From: Lentzea guizhouensis
GTDB taxonomy: Bacteria > Actinomycetota > Actinomycetes > Mycobacteriales > Pseudonocardiaceae
NCBI RefSeq assembly: GCF_001701025.1
Contig: NZ_CP016793.1
Span: forward strand, 3,844,001-3,908,000
Direction of reading: 5' to 3'
Length of the DNA: 64,000 nt
Of this stretch, positions 35,106 to 43,695 are shown one piece after another. The notes under the pieces were generated by a model. It was not told the origin of the DNA. It did not search any database and saw only the letters and a list, made by a program, of their open reading frames with translations. Position 1 is the stretch's first letter. Each line of letters begins with the position of its first letter. Position numbers and translations under genes: made by a program.

Positions 35106-36047
35106 TCACCGCTTGCGAAGTGACATCCGGAACTCGCGTGGCGATACCCCGACAACGCGCCGGAATGCAGTGCTGAAGGCACTCTCGGACTGGTATCCGA
35201 TGGTCACCGCTATGGCGGAGAGGGAGTCCTCCGTGCGAAGTGCGGCACGCGCCAGCTGCATGCGCCACGCGATGAGGTAGTCCAACGGAGGTCTTCCCAC
35301 CCTGTTCCTGAAGTTCGCGGCGAAGGTCGACCTCGACATCATCGCGATCCTGGCGAGCTCGTCGAGCGTCCAGCGGCGGCCCGGTTCGGCGTGAACAGCT
35401 CGCAGCGCTGCCCCGATCCCGTCGTCGACCACCGAGGCCAGCCAGCCCAGGGGTTCACGGGACGAATCCGCGTGCGACCTCAGCATCTGCACAAGAAGAA
35501 TTTGAGCGACGTGCTCCAGAACAAGAGACCGCCCCACCTTCTGCGTCTCGATCTCGTGGACGAGGAGGGTCGCGATGTTCCACAGCAACTTCTCGTCGGC
35601 ATCGCCTGCTTTGACCAGCACGGCCGGAGGGAGTGATGAGAACAAGGCCGATGCATCGGAATCCTGGAACTCGAAGTCGACGCTGCACATGTATGCCGTG
35701 AAGTCCTGAGGAGTCGTTTCCTCGCGGAGCGACCCGTCGAAGCTGCGATCCCGGGCCGTTTCCACCGAGCTGCCGAGGCCGTACGGCGGCGGGTTCCCGA
35801 GGAGGTAGAAGTCGCCTTTCTCCAGGAAGAGAGGTTCCAGCCCGTCGATGCACAGCCAGCACTCGCCTTCCACCACCACGCCGAGCTTCACGTGCGGGAA
35901 GGGCGAGAACCGCACTCCCCACCGGTCTGCCGCGCGGAGCGGGACGGGAGCAACGGTCCGCGGCCGGGCCAGCGCCAGCACGTCCCGGATGGGGTCCTGC
36001 GCATCGAGGGCGATCCCGGACGATCGGTAAGGACTACCGGACTCCAT
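35106..36047 (-). CDS. AraC-family transcriptional regulator
   Basis: A 313-residue AraC/XylS regulator. The N-terminal cupin (about 25-170, RFSPFPHVKLGVVVEGECWL) is a ligand-sensing barrel of the AraC_binding/cupin_6 kind. The C-terminal pair of HTHs starts at WTLDELARIAMMSRSTFAANFRNRVG and ends LSAIAVTIGYQSESAFSTAFRRVVGVSPREF. ATG 36047 (MESGSPYRSSG) is divergent from an aldo-keto reductase 107 nt away, which it probably controls. Confidence 0.9.
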   Translation of the reverse strand: MESGSPYRSSGIALDAQDPIRDVLALARPRTVAPVPLRAADRWGVRFSPFPHVKLGVVVEGECWLCIDGLEPLFLEKGDFYLLGNPPPYGLGSSVETARDRSFDGSLREETTPQDFTAYMCSVDFEFQDSDASALFSSLPPAVLVKAGDADEKLLWNIATLLVHEIETQKVGRSLVLEHVAQILLVQMLRSHADSSREPLGWLASVVDDGIGAALRAVHAEPGRRWTLDELARIAMMSRSTFAANFRNRVGRPPLDYLIAWRMQLARAALRTEDSLSAIAVTIGYQSESAFSTAFRRVVGVSPREFRMSLRKR

Positions 36048-36154
36048 GTTATGGAATGTACGCCCAACGGCCGCAACGATGGATGCCGGGCGGCGCCAGC
36101 CGTCAGGTGCGAGGACCCTCCACGCGCCGAACAACGCGAGGAGCGAAAAGGCTG

Positions 36155-37165
36155 ATGCGATACCGATTTCTCGGACGGTCGGGCCTGCGGGTATCGGAAC
36201 TGTTGCTGGGGACGGGCAACTTCGGCACGGGCTGGGGACACGGGGCGGACGCACCCGAGTCCAAGGCGATGTACGACACCTACCGGGAAGCGGGCGGTAA
36301 CTTCATCGACACCGCTTCCAACTACCAGGCGGGGGACGCCGAGAACTATCTGGCGGACATCATTTCCGCGGACCGCGAGGACATCGTCCTCTCGACGAAG
36401 TACACCATGGGTTCCACCGCGGCCAGCGGTTTGCAGTTGACCGGGAACAGCCGAAAGGCGATGGTCCAGTCCCTGGAACAGAGCCTGCGCCGACTGCGCA
36501 CCGACCGGGTGGACGTGTTCTGGGCCCATGTTTCCGACGAATCCACGCCCATCGAAGAAATCCTGCGGGCCTTCGACGACCTCACCTCCGCCGGCAAGAT
36601 CCTGTACGCGGGCCTCTGCAACTTCCCCGCATGGCGGGTGGCAACGGGAGTCACCGTCGCGCGGCAGCAGGGCTGGGCCCCTCCGGTGGCGATCCAGTCC
36701 GAGTACAGCCTCGTCGAACGCAGCGCCGACCGGGAGCTGCTGCCGATGGCAGCCGCCTTCGGCCTGGGCGTCCTCGGTTTCACACCTCTCGGCGGTGGTC
36801 TTCTGACGGGCAAGTACCGGCGCGGTGAAACGGGTCGCGCGCAGAGCTCGATCAGCCAGTTCCTGCACGGGGAGGACGACCCCGGCAAGGCGAAGGTCCT
36901 GGACGCCGTCGAAAGCGTCGCCGGCGACCTCGGCACGACTCCCGACCAGGTGGCCATCAGGTGGTCGATGTGGAAAGGCCTGATCCCCATCATCGGGCCG
37001 AGGAACGTGGCTCAGCTCACGTCGAACCTGGCTGCCGCTGAGCTGGAGGTTCCGGCGCGGCAGCTCGAATGGCTGGACGAGGTGAGCGCGCCCCAGCTCG
37101 GACATCCGCACGGGTTGTGGTCGGCGTTCGAACGGGCGGAGAAGAACCAGTTCGCCCAGCCGTGA
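36155..37165 (+). CDS. Aldo/keto reductase
   Basis: A 336-residue NADPH-dependent (beta/alpha)8 reductase. The catalytic tetrad is visible: D and Y in FIDTASNYQ, K in LSTKYTMG and H in VFWAHVSDE; the C-terminal IIGPRNVAQLTSNL binds the cofactor phosphate. ATG 36155 follows GCGAGGAGC. It is divergently paired with an AraC regulator that likely senses its substrate. The last helices (SAPQLGHPHGLWSAFERAE) are typical of the AKR11/YajO-like group. Substrate unknown. Confidence 0.9.
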   Translation: MRYRFLGRSGLRVSELLLGTGNFGTGWGHGADAPESKAMYDTYREAGGNFIDTASNYQAGDAENYLADIISADREDIVLSTKYTMGSTAASGLQLTGNSRKAMVQSLEQSLRRLRTDRVDVFWAHVSDESTPIEEILRAFDDLTSAGKILYAGLCNFPAWRVATGVTVARQQGWAPPVAIQSEYSLVERSADRELLPMAAAFGLGVLGFTPLGGGLLTGKYRRGETGRAQSSISQFLHGEDDPGKAKVLDAVESVAGDLGTTPDQVAIRWSMWKGLIPIIGPRNVAQLTSNLAAAELEVPARQLEWLDEVSAPQLGHPHGLWSAFERAEKNQFAQP

Positions 37166-37255
37166 GCCCACCTGTCGGGCCGGCGTCGCGCTTCTCCCGC
37201 ATCCACTCCCGGTGCCGTGCTGACGCGGGAGAGCCTCGCACGTCCCCGACAACAG

Positions 37256-37291
37256 AACGGCGCCGCTCCCTGCCCGGGGAGCGGCGCCGTT
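37256..37291. terminator. Bidirectional terminator between aldo-keto reductase and sodN
   Basis: AACGGCGCCGCTCCC (37256-37270) pairs exactly with 37277-37291 around the loop TGCCCG. It lies between convergent genes. Confidence 0.85.
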
Positions 37292-37311
37292 CGTGGAAAG
37301 CCAGGAAGGGC

Positions 37312-37719
37312 TCAGCCCTGCTTGGTCTCCCAGAAGATCTTGTCGATCTGCGCGATCAGGTCCAGCAGCTGCTGCCCCGTCGCCGGGTCCATCGACCCCT
37401 TGGTGCCCGACGCACCCGCGGCCTTGGTGGCGCGGTTGAAGAGGTCGTGCAGCTCGGGGTACTTCTCGAAGTGCGGCGGCTTGAAGTAGTCCGTCCACAG
37501 CACCCACAGGTGGTGCTTGACGAGCTCGCTGCGCTGCTCCTTGATCAGGACGGCGCGCTCCCGGAACTCCGGGTCCTCGTTGGCCTGGTACTTCTCCTGG
37601 ACCGCCTTGACCGACTCGGCCTCGATGCGGGCCTGCGCGGGGTCGTAGACGCCGCAGGGCAGGTCGCAGTGCGCGGTGGCTTCGACGCGCGGGCGGAGAA
37701 TGCGCGACACGAGTCGCAT
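37312..37719 (-). CDS. sodN: Nickel-containing superoxide dismutase
   Basis: A 135-residue NiSOD precursor. After a 16-residue leader (MRLVSRILRPRVEATA) comes the nickel hook HCDLPCGVYDP, where His1, Cys2 and Cys6 of the mature protein bind nickel. The helical core follows (QARIEAESVKAVQEKYQ). It removes superoxide in the cytosol as a hexamer. The leader must be removed to free His1; the divergent gene at 37792 encodes the matching protease. Confidence 0.96.
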   Translation of the reverse strand: MRLVSRILRPRVEATAHCDLPCGVYDPAQARIEAESVKAVQEKYQANEDPEFRERAVLIKEQRSELVKHHLWVLWTDYFKPPHFEKYPELHDLFNRATKAAGASGTKGSMDPATGQQLLDLIAQIDKIFWETKQG

Positions 37720-37791
37720 CGTTCCTCCCAGAATGAAAACAGTGGATGCTCCGACAAGAAGACCCTACTCCGGCTGACCGAAGGGTGATCG

Positions 37792-38094
37792 TTGAGACCG
37801 CGCCTTTCCACCGTTCTCGTCCGCGGGCCGTCGATGGCCCCTGCCCTGAAGGACGAGGACATCGTGCTGGTCAGGTGGGGTGGGAGGCCCCGCCCACGTG
37901 ATGTCGTGCTGGTCAGGTGGGCGCACCGGCCGGATCAGCTGTCGGTCAAGCGTGCCTCCCACGAAGTGGACGGTGGGTGGCACGTGGTGGGAGACAACCC
38001 GTTCGCGAGCACCGACTCCGAGCAGCTCGGGCCGGCCGAGGTGCTCGGAGTCGTCAAGGCGCGGTTGTGGCCCAGGCCGCGGTGGGGGCTGTGA
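37792..38094 (+). CDS. sodX: Nickel-type superoxide dismutase maturation protease SodX
   Basis: A 100-residue S26-like peptidase. The catalytic serine is in RGPSMAPAL and the lysine in QLSVKRASH, followed by VVGDNPFASTDSE, typical of SodX. It cleaves the leader of SodN. TTG 37792 starts MRPRLSTVLVRGPSM, with GAAGGG 6 nt upstream; no ATG/GTG fits. It is divergent from sodN with a 72-nt intergenic region that holds both promoters. A short internal repeat (IVLVRWGGRP / VVLVRWAHRP) is seen. Confidence 0.93.
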   Translation: MRPRLSTVLVRGPSMAPALKDEDIVLVRWGGRPRPRDVVLVRWAHRPDQLSVKRASHEVDGGWHVVGDNPFASTDSEQLGPAEVLGVVKARLWPRPRWGL

Positions 38095-38097
38095 GGG

Positions 38098-38697
38098 TCA
38101 GGCTTTGAGGGACGCGTAGAGGGCGAGGCAGTCCTCGTAGCGCGGCAGCACGCCGGCCTCGTACGCCTCGGACAGCGTCGGGGCGGCGGTGTCCTTCTCC
38201 GAGAGCAGGAACTCGAGCTCGCGCGGCCACGGCAGGTCGAGTGCCGGGTCCAGCGGGGTGAGGCCGTGCTCGGCGGACGGGGTGTAGACCGTGGAGCAGA
38301 GGTAGTTCATGGTCGTGTCGTCTTCCAGCGCGATCATCGCGTGGCCGAGGCCCTCGGCCAGGTAGACGGCGTTGCACTTCTGCGAGGTCACCAGGACCGC
38401 GTCCCACTGGCCGAAGGTGGGCGAGCCGACGCGGATGTCGACGATCACGTCGATGAACGAGCCGCGCGGGCAGAAGACGTACTTCGCCTGGGAGGGCGGG
38501 ACGTCGGCGTAGTGGATGCCGCGGATGGTGCCCGCGCGGGAGACGCTGTGGTTCGTCTGGGCGACCCGCAGCGGGTGGCCGACCGCCTCGACGAACGCCG
38601 CCTCCTGGTACGGCGAGACGAACACGCCGCGGTCGTCGGGAAATGTCCGGGGGGTGAACTCGAACGCGCCGTCAATTTTCAGCGAACTCGCCTGCAT
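38098..38697 (-). CDS. dTDP-4-keto-6-deoxyhexose 3,5-epimerase (RmlC-like)
   Basis: A 199-residue cupin of the RmlC family. The signatures are GAFEFTPRTFPDDRGVFVSPY, the general base histidine in GTIRGIHYADVPPSQAKYV, GSFIDVIVDIRVGSPTFGQW and the EGLGHAMIALEDD strand. It epimerises dTDP-4-keto sugars, in relatives for rhamnose or for antibiotic deoxysugars. No other dTDP-sugar genes are in this window, so the pathway is unknown. It converges on sodX with 3 nt between. Confidence 0.88.
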   Translation of the reverse strand: MQASSLKIDGAFEFTPRTFPDDRGVFVSPYQEAAFVEAVGHPLRVAQTNHSVSRAGTIRGIHYADVPPSQAKYVFCPRGSFIDVIVDIRVGSPTFGQWDAVLVTSQKCNAVYLAEGLGHAMIALEDDTTMNYLCSTVYTPSAEHGLTPLDPALDLPWPRELEFLLSEKDTAAPTLSEAYEAGVLPRYEDCLALYASLKA

Positions 38698-39033
38698 GCC
38701 GTCACTCTAAGGCGTCATGTTTTCTTGACCGATCGGGTGCTTCCTGCCTGCATAAACCGACCGGTCGGTGCAGAAAACCGGACGGACGTCTTGCTACATG
38801 CCCTCTGACCTGCGGAAAAAGTGTGATCCCCGCCGCAGACAGGTCTGTCCGTCCCTGCCACACTTCCGGCACCCGCAGCACTCGGGCGGTCTTCCGACGC
38901 AACTCGTCGGAGGCCTCGACCGAGTTTCCAGGCCCCGTGCACCCGGCGTGACAACGCTGGGCCGGTGCGCCGTTTGGTGAATGAGCCCGAAGTTCGAGGG
39001 GCACTACGCCGCCCGCACCGCAGGAGGGACGCC
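38698..39033. promoter_or_regulatory. Divergent promoter region of epimerase and malic enzyme genes
   Basis: No gene is supported in these 336 nt. TTGACC at 38725-38730 with TGCATA 18 nt further is a possible sigma-70-type promoter on the plus strand. A perfect 14-nt palindrome ACCGACCGGTCGGT lies at 38756-38769, just past it, in the position of a TetR-type operator. The leader to the malic enzyme start is therefore about 260 nt. Confidence 0.45.
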
Positions 39034-40230
39034 GTGACAGCAGTGAACGAAGCCCGTACCGAGAACTCCGATCCGACGCAGCTGACGGACGAGGAGATCT
39101 TCACCGCGCACCTGGGCGGGAAGCTCGAGGTGGGCGCGACCGCCTCGCTCGCTGACCCGAAAGCGCTGTCCATCGCGTACACCCCCGGTGTCGCCCGGGT
39201 GAGCACGGCCATCGCGCAGGACGCGAGCCTCGCCGCCAAGTACACGTGGGCGCACCGCCTGGTCGTCGTCGTCAGCGACGGCACCGCGGTGCTCGGCCTC
39301 GGCGACATCGGCCCCAGCGCGTCGCTGCCCGTCATGGAGGGCAAGTCCGCGCTGTTCAAGACGTTCGGCGGCCTCGACTCCATCCCGCTCGTGCTGAACA
39401 CGACGGACGTGGACGAGATCGTCGAGACGCTGGTCCGGCTGCGCCCGTCGTTCGGCGCGGTCAACTTGGAGGACGTGTCGGCGCCGCGCTGCTTCGAGCT
39501 GGAGCGGAAGCTGGTCGAGGCGCTCGACTGCCCGGTCATGCACGACGACCAGCACGGCACCGCCGTCGTGTCGCTGGCCGCGCTCAACGGCGCGAACACC
39601 GTGCTCGGCAAGGACATCCGCGACCAGCGGGTGGTCATCTCCGGTGCGGGCGCCGCCGGCATCGCCATCGCCAAGATCCTCATCGCGGCCGGGGCGGGTG
39701 ACATCACGCTGCTCGACTCGCGCGGCATCGTCCGCACGGGCCGGGCCGGTCTCAACCCGGTCAAGGAGGAGATCGCGGCGGTCACGAACTCCAGCGACCT
39801 CGACGGCGGCATCGACGTGGCGCTGCGCGGTGCGGACGTCTTCATCGGCGTGTCGTCGTCGAAGGTGTCCGAGGAGCTGGTCGCGAGCATGGCGGCCGAC
39901 TCGATCGTGTTCGCGCTCTCGAACCCGGACCCCGAGGTGCACCCGGACGTCGCCGCCCGCCACGCCGCGATCGTCGCGACCGGCCGCAGCGACTTCCCGA
40001 ACCAGATCAACAACGTGCTCGCGTTCCCCGGCATCTTCCGCGGCGCATTGGACGCGGGCGCGCGCCGGATCACCGAGGGCATGAAACTCGCGGCGGCCGA
40101 CGCCATTCTCGCCGTCGCGAAAGATGATTTGGGCCCAGACCGAATTGTTCCGTCGGCACTGGACCCGCGGGTCGGCCCCGAGGTCGCCGCCGCTGTCGCG
40201 GTCGCCGCGAAGGCCGATGGAGTGGCCTGA
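39034..40230 (+). CDS. NAD(P)-dependent malic enzyme
   Basis: A 398-residue short-form malic enzyme (oxidative decarboxylation of malate to pyruvate). The conserved blocks are LSIAYTPGVARV (catalytic tyrosine), GDIGPSASLPVMEGKS with the catalytic lysine, NLEDVSAPRCFELE (metal-binding E and D), VMHDDQHGTAVV and the Rossmann motif VVISGAGAAGIAIAKIL. GTG 39034 follows AGGAGGG. Whether NAD or NADP is used cannot be told. The upstream palindrome suggests a repressor. Confidence 0.93.
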   Translation: MTAVNEARTENSDPTQLTDEEIFTAHLGGKLEVGATASLADPKALSIAYTPGVARVSTAIAQDASLAAKYTWAHRLVVVVSDGTAVLGLGDIGPSASLPVMEGKSALFKTFGGLDSIPLVLNTTDVDEIVETLVRLRPSFGAVNLEDVSAPRCFELERKLVEALDCPVMHDDQHGTAVVSLAALNGANTVLGKDIRDQRVVISGAGAAGIAIAKILIAAGAGDITLLDSRGIVRTGRAGLNPVKEEIAAVTNSSDLDGGIDVALRGADVFIGVSSSKVSEELVASMAADSIVFALSNPDPEVHPDVAARHAAIVATGRSDFPNQINNVLAFPGIFRGALDAGARRITEGMKLAAADAILAVAKDDLGPDRIVPSALDPRVGPEVAAAVAVAAKADGVA

Positions 40231-40286
40231 TCCGCACTTCCCGATCACGCAGCTATTTGCCACCCTTTTGCAAGATGCGGTTGAGC

Positions 40287-40311
40287 GGAACCACGAACGT
40301 GGCTTTTCGTT
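40287..40311 (+). promoter_or_regulatory. Possible ECF (SigR-like) promoter
   Basis: GGAAC (40287-40291) is followed after 17 nt by GTT (40309-40311), about 80 nt before the GGDEF-EAL gene. The spacer is one short of the SigR optimum. It could be chance. Confidence 0.25.
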
Positions 40312-40354
40312 AACCCGTGCAGGGGTGGGCGATGACGCATCGAAGCGCTACCGT

Positions 40355-40386
40355 CCCTCTCCTCGGGTGAACACCCGAGGAGAGGG
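40355..40386 (+). promoter_or_regulatory. Perfect 15-bp palindrome covering the ribosome-binding site of the GGDEF-EAL gene
   Basis: CCCTCTCCTCGGGTG (40355-40369) and CACCCGAGGAGAGGG (40372-40386) are exact reverse complements separated by AA. The right arm contains GAGGAGAGGG, the Shine-Dalgarno for GTG 40390. As RNA it would lock the ribosome-binding site; as DNA it is an ideal dimer operator. If translation starts at GTG 40468 instead, only the operator reading remains. Confidence 0.55.
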
Positions 40387-40389
40387 TTC

Positions 40390-43300
40390 GTGTTTGCCGC
40401 CGTTCGGGTGCCGTTGTCGTGCCCGCCCGAACAGCCGCGGGCGGCGGATGCGGGAGAGGGTGGGCCGGTGCCCAAGTGGGTAGGACGCGCGACGCTGGTC
40501 AACGGCCGTGCCAGAAATGGTGCTGCCCAGAACACGGGTCAGGACACGGGTCAGGATTCGGCACAGGCCACGGGGCAGCGCGCGGGCAAGCCTCCGGTGA
40601 CGCTGGACGGCCTGACCCTGCCCGACGCGCCGTCGTTGCTGGTGGACGCCAAGGGCGTCGTCATGCAGGCGAACCCGGCCGCCGTCGAGCTGGCCGGTGC
40701 GCAGGGTGCCGACGACCTGGTCGGGCACCCGCTCGGTGAGCTCCTGCTCGGCGACCAGTCCGACCTGCGGCTGGCCCGCGCGGACGGCACCCAGCTGCCG
40801 GTGCGGGTGGCCAGGCACGCGGTTCCCGGCACGGGCCTGCAGGCCGTCCTGCTGATCGACGTCTCCGACCTCTCCGCTGCCGCCGACGCGCTGCGTGACG
40901 AACAAAGACGGCTGCGCAAGGTCCAGCGGGTCGCCCAGCTCGGGTCGTGGGAGTACGACCCGGAGACCGGCCTGACGGTGTGGTCCGACACCCACTACGA
41001 GCTGCTGGGCATCACGCGCGGCAAGGTCGTGCCCGGTGCCCAGGCCGTGCTGGACGTGGTGCACCCCGACGACTACGACATGGTCGAGTCGTACTGGCAG
41101 GGCCGCGAGATCACCGGCGACCCGATAGACATCGAGTACCGGATCGTCCGCCCGGACGGCCAGCTGCGGTGGATCCGCGGCGTCGCCGAGGCCCGGCTGA
41201 CCGACGAGGGCCGGCTCGACAAGATCACCGGCTACATCCGCGACATCACCGAGTCGAAGCGCGCCGCCACCGAGCTCGCCCAGGAACGCGCGCGGCTGCT
41301 CGAGGCCCAGCGCATCGCCCGCGTCGGCAGCTGGGCCTACGAGACCGGCACCCGCGCCGTGCACCGCAGCGAGGTGCTGCTGGAGATGTACGCCGAGCTG
41401 GGCATGACCCCGGACGACGACCTGCTCTGCGGCGTGCACCCGGACGACCGCCAGGCCGTCACCGACCTGCGCCACCAGCTGCTGCACGCGCAGGACAACG
41501 ACCCGGTCGAGGTCGAGGTCCGCAGCGAGTTCGGCGACCGCGTCTACATCTGCCGCGCCCGCGCCGAGATCTCCTCGTTCGGCCGGATCGAGCGCTTCCA
41601 CGGCACGATCCAGGACGTCACCGAGGCCCGCGCGCTGGAACGCCAGATGCGCGACGACCGCCGCAGACTGGCCGACGCCCAGCAGGCCGCGCGGCTGGGC
41701 ACGTGGGAGTGGAACCCGGCGACCGACGAGACCGTGTGGTCGGACATGCTGCGCGAGCTCTACGGCCTGCCCGAGGACGCGAGCAGCCGCTACGAGACCT
41801 ACCTCGACCTGATCCACCCCGAGGACCGCGGCTGGGTCGACGACCTGTGGCGCCAGCTCTCCCGCGACGAGGTCCCCGTCCAGTGCGAGCACCGCCTCGT
41901 CCGGCGCGACGGCCAGACCCGCGTCTTCCGCTGCCACGGCATGATCGTCCGCGACAACCACGGCCAGCAGCTCGCCGTCGGCACCGCCCAGGACGTCACC
42001 GAGCAGCGTGCCGCCGAGGCGCGCATGAAGCGTTCCTCGCAGCGCTTCACCGACCTGGTCTCGGTCACCCCGGTCGGCATCGGCCTGTTCGACGAGGGCG
42101 AACGGCTCGTCGACGCCAACGACGCGTTGTGCGACCTGCTCGGCATGGAGCTCGAACAGCTGCGCGGCATGACGGCGGAGCAGCTCACCCACCCCGAGGA
42201 CACCTCACCCGGCCTGCAGTGGGCCGCCGAACGCACGCAGAAGATCCCGCAGCGCATCCTCGTGCGCCCCGACGGCGAGAAGGTCTACTGCGAGCTGCAC
42301 ATCGCGTTGTCCGTGCAGGACGACGGCCGCCGCTTCTGGCTGATCGTGTTCCTCGACATCACCGAACGCCGGCGCACCGCCGAGGCGCTGCGCCACCAGG
42401 CCACCCACGACGAGCTGACCGGCCTGCCCAACCGCGCCCTGGTGAAGGAGATGCTCGGCAAGCTGCTGGACGGCCCCGGCCGCTCCAAGGTCGCCGTCTT
42501 CTTCTGCGACATCGACAACTTCAAGCGCGTCAACGACTCGCTGGGCCACGACGCCGGCGACGAGCTGCTGGTGGCATTGGCCCGGCGGTTGGAAGGCGGC
42601 CTTCCCGACGGCTGCACGGCCGCGCGTTTGTCCGGTGACGAATACGTGATCATCTGCGACGACATCGACTCCGTCGGCGGTGTCGACGCATTGGCGACGC
42701 GCGTCGCCTCACTTCTGCGGACCGCGGTTCCGGTGCACGGACAGCTCGTCCGCGTTTCCGCTTCGATTGGCGCGGCGGTCCCGAACGGCTCCCGCGCGAA
42801 TGGCGCGGATTTGCTCCGCTTCGCCGACGCTGCAATGTTCGAGGCCAAACGCAACGGCGCGGGCCGCGTTTCTCTCGCCTCGGCCGCATTGATCGCTTCC
42901 GCTGACCGCCAGGTGCATTTGGAAGGCCAGCTGCGCGAAGCTTTGCAACACGACGGACTGGCCCTGCACTTCCAGCCGGTCGTCGGCGTCGACGGTTCCG
43001 TGCTGACCGCCGAAGCCCTGGTGCGCTGGCCACACCCGGACCGCGGCCTGCTGCCACCGGACGTCTTCCTGCCGGTCGCCGAACAGGGCGACCTGATGCG
43101 CGAGCTCGACCGCTGGGTCCTGCGCACGGCGCTGAAGGAGGCCGCGACCTGGCCCGCCCCTGACGGCCGCCCGGTGTCGGTGGCCGTGAACCTGGCGGGC
43201 CTGGTGCCGGGCGACCCGGAGTTCGTGGACATCGTGTCGACCGCGATCCTGGAGTCCGGCGTCCCCTGGGAACGCGTCGTCCTGGAACTGGTCGAGACGG

Positions 43301-43695
43301 CCTTCGTCGACCTCCCCTCGCGCGTCCGCCAGTCGATGGACGAGCTCGTGCAGCGCGGGGTGCAGTTCGCCGTGGACGACTTCGGCACCGGCTACTCGTC
43401 GCTGGCCCGCCTGAAGGACCTGCCGGCGCAGATCATCAAGGTGGACCGCCGCTTCGTCTCGGGCGTGGGCAACGACTCCTCCGACTTCGCCGTCGCCCGC
43501 GCCGTGGTGGACATGGCGCGGGCGATGGGACGCAAGTGCGTGGCCGAAGGGGTGGAGACGGCGACGCAGTTCCACGTGCTGCGCGGGGTCGGGGTGGACG
43601 CGTACCAGGGGTGGTTGTTCTCGAGGCCGGTGCCGCCGAAGGAGTTCCGGGCGGTGCTAGCTCTCGGGCCGCTGCACATCCCTCGGGCGGGTTAG
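40390..43695 (+). CDS. Multi-PAS GGDEF-EAL cyclic-di-GMP signalling protein
   Basis: A protein of 1101 residues (GTG 40390), or 1075 from GTG 40468, which also has a GGGAGAGGG site. About five PAS/PAC modules (roughly 70-160, 175-300, 305-415, 425-545, 550-665) are followed by a GGDEF domain (about 675-835) and an EAL domain (845-1095). The diguanylate cyclase signature is SGDEY (748-752), a relaxed form. The EAL phosphodiesterase side is intact (TAEALVRW, ELVETAF, DDFGTGYSSL, KVDRRFV). There are no membrane segments, so it senses cytosolic or diffusible signals. Either net activity is possible; the intact EAL favours a phosphodiesterase or bifunctional role. Confidence 0.92.
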   Translation: MFAAVRVPLSCPPEQPRAADAGEGGPVPKWVGRATLVNGRARNGAAQNTGQDTGQDSAQATGQRAGKPPVTLDGLTLPDAPSLLVDAKGVVMQANPAAVELAGAQGADDLVGHPLGELLLGDQSDLRLARADGTQLPVRVARHAVPGTGLQAVLLIDVSDLSAAADALRDEQRRLRKVQRVAQLGSWEYDPETGLTVWSDTHYELLGITRGKVVPGAQAVLDVVHPDDYDMVESYWQGREITGDPIDIEYRIVRPDGQLRWIRGVAEARLTDEGRLDKITGYIRDITESKRAATELAQERARLLEAQRIARVGSWAYETGTRAVHRSEVLLEMYAELGMTPDDDLLCGVHPDDRQAVTDLRHQLLHAQDNDPVEVEVRSEFGDRVYICRARAEISSFGRIERFHGTIQDVTEARALERQMRDDRRRLADAQQAARLGTWEWNPATDETVWSDMLRELYGLPEDASSRYETYLDLIHPEDRGWVDDLWRQLSRDEVPVQCEHRLVRRDGQTRVFRCHGMIVRDNHGQQLAVGTAQDVTEQRAAEARMKRSSQRFTDLVSVTPVGIGLFDEGERLVDANDALCDLLGMELEQLRGMTAEQLTHPEDTSPGLQWAAERTQKIPQRILVRPDGEKVYCELHIALSVQDDGRRFWLIVFLDITERRRTAEALRHQATHDELTGLPNRALVKEMLGKLLDGPGRSKVAVFFCDIDNFKRVNDSLGHDAGDELLVALARRLEGGLPDGCTAARLSGDEYVIICDDIDSVGGVDALATRVASLLRTAVPVHGQLVRVSASIGAAVPNGSRANGADLLRFADAAMFEAKRNGAGRVSLASAALIASADRQVHLEGQLREALQHDGLALHFQPVVGVDGSVLTAEALVRWPHPDRGLLPPDVFLPVAEQGDLMRELDRWVLRTALKEAATWPAPDGRPVSVAVNLAGLVPGDPEFVDIVSTAILESGVPWERVVLELVETAFVDLPSRVRQSMDELVQRGVQFAVDDFGTGYSSLARLKDLPAQIIKVDRRFVSGVGNDSSDFAVARAVVDMARAMGRKCVAEGVETATQFHVLRGVGVDAYQGWLFSRPVPPKEFRAVLALGPLHIPRAG

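Noticed and set aside
40505..40580. Short direct repeats of CACGGGTCAGGA in the GGDEF-EAL gene
   Set aside because: They only encode a low-complexity TGQD linker; not a CRISPR or mobile repeat.
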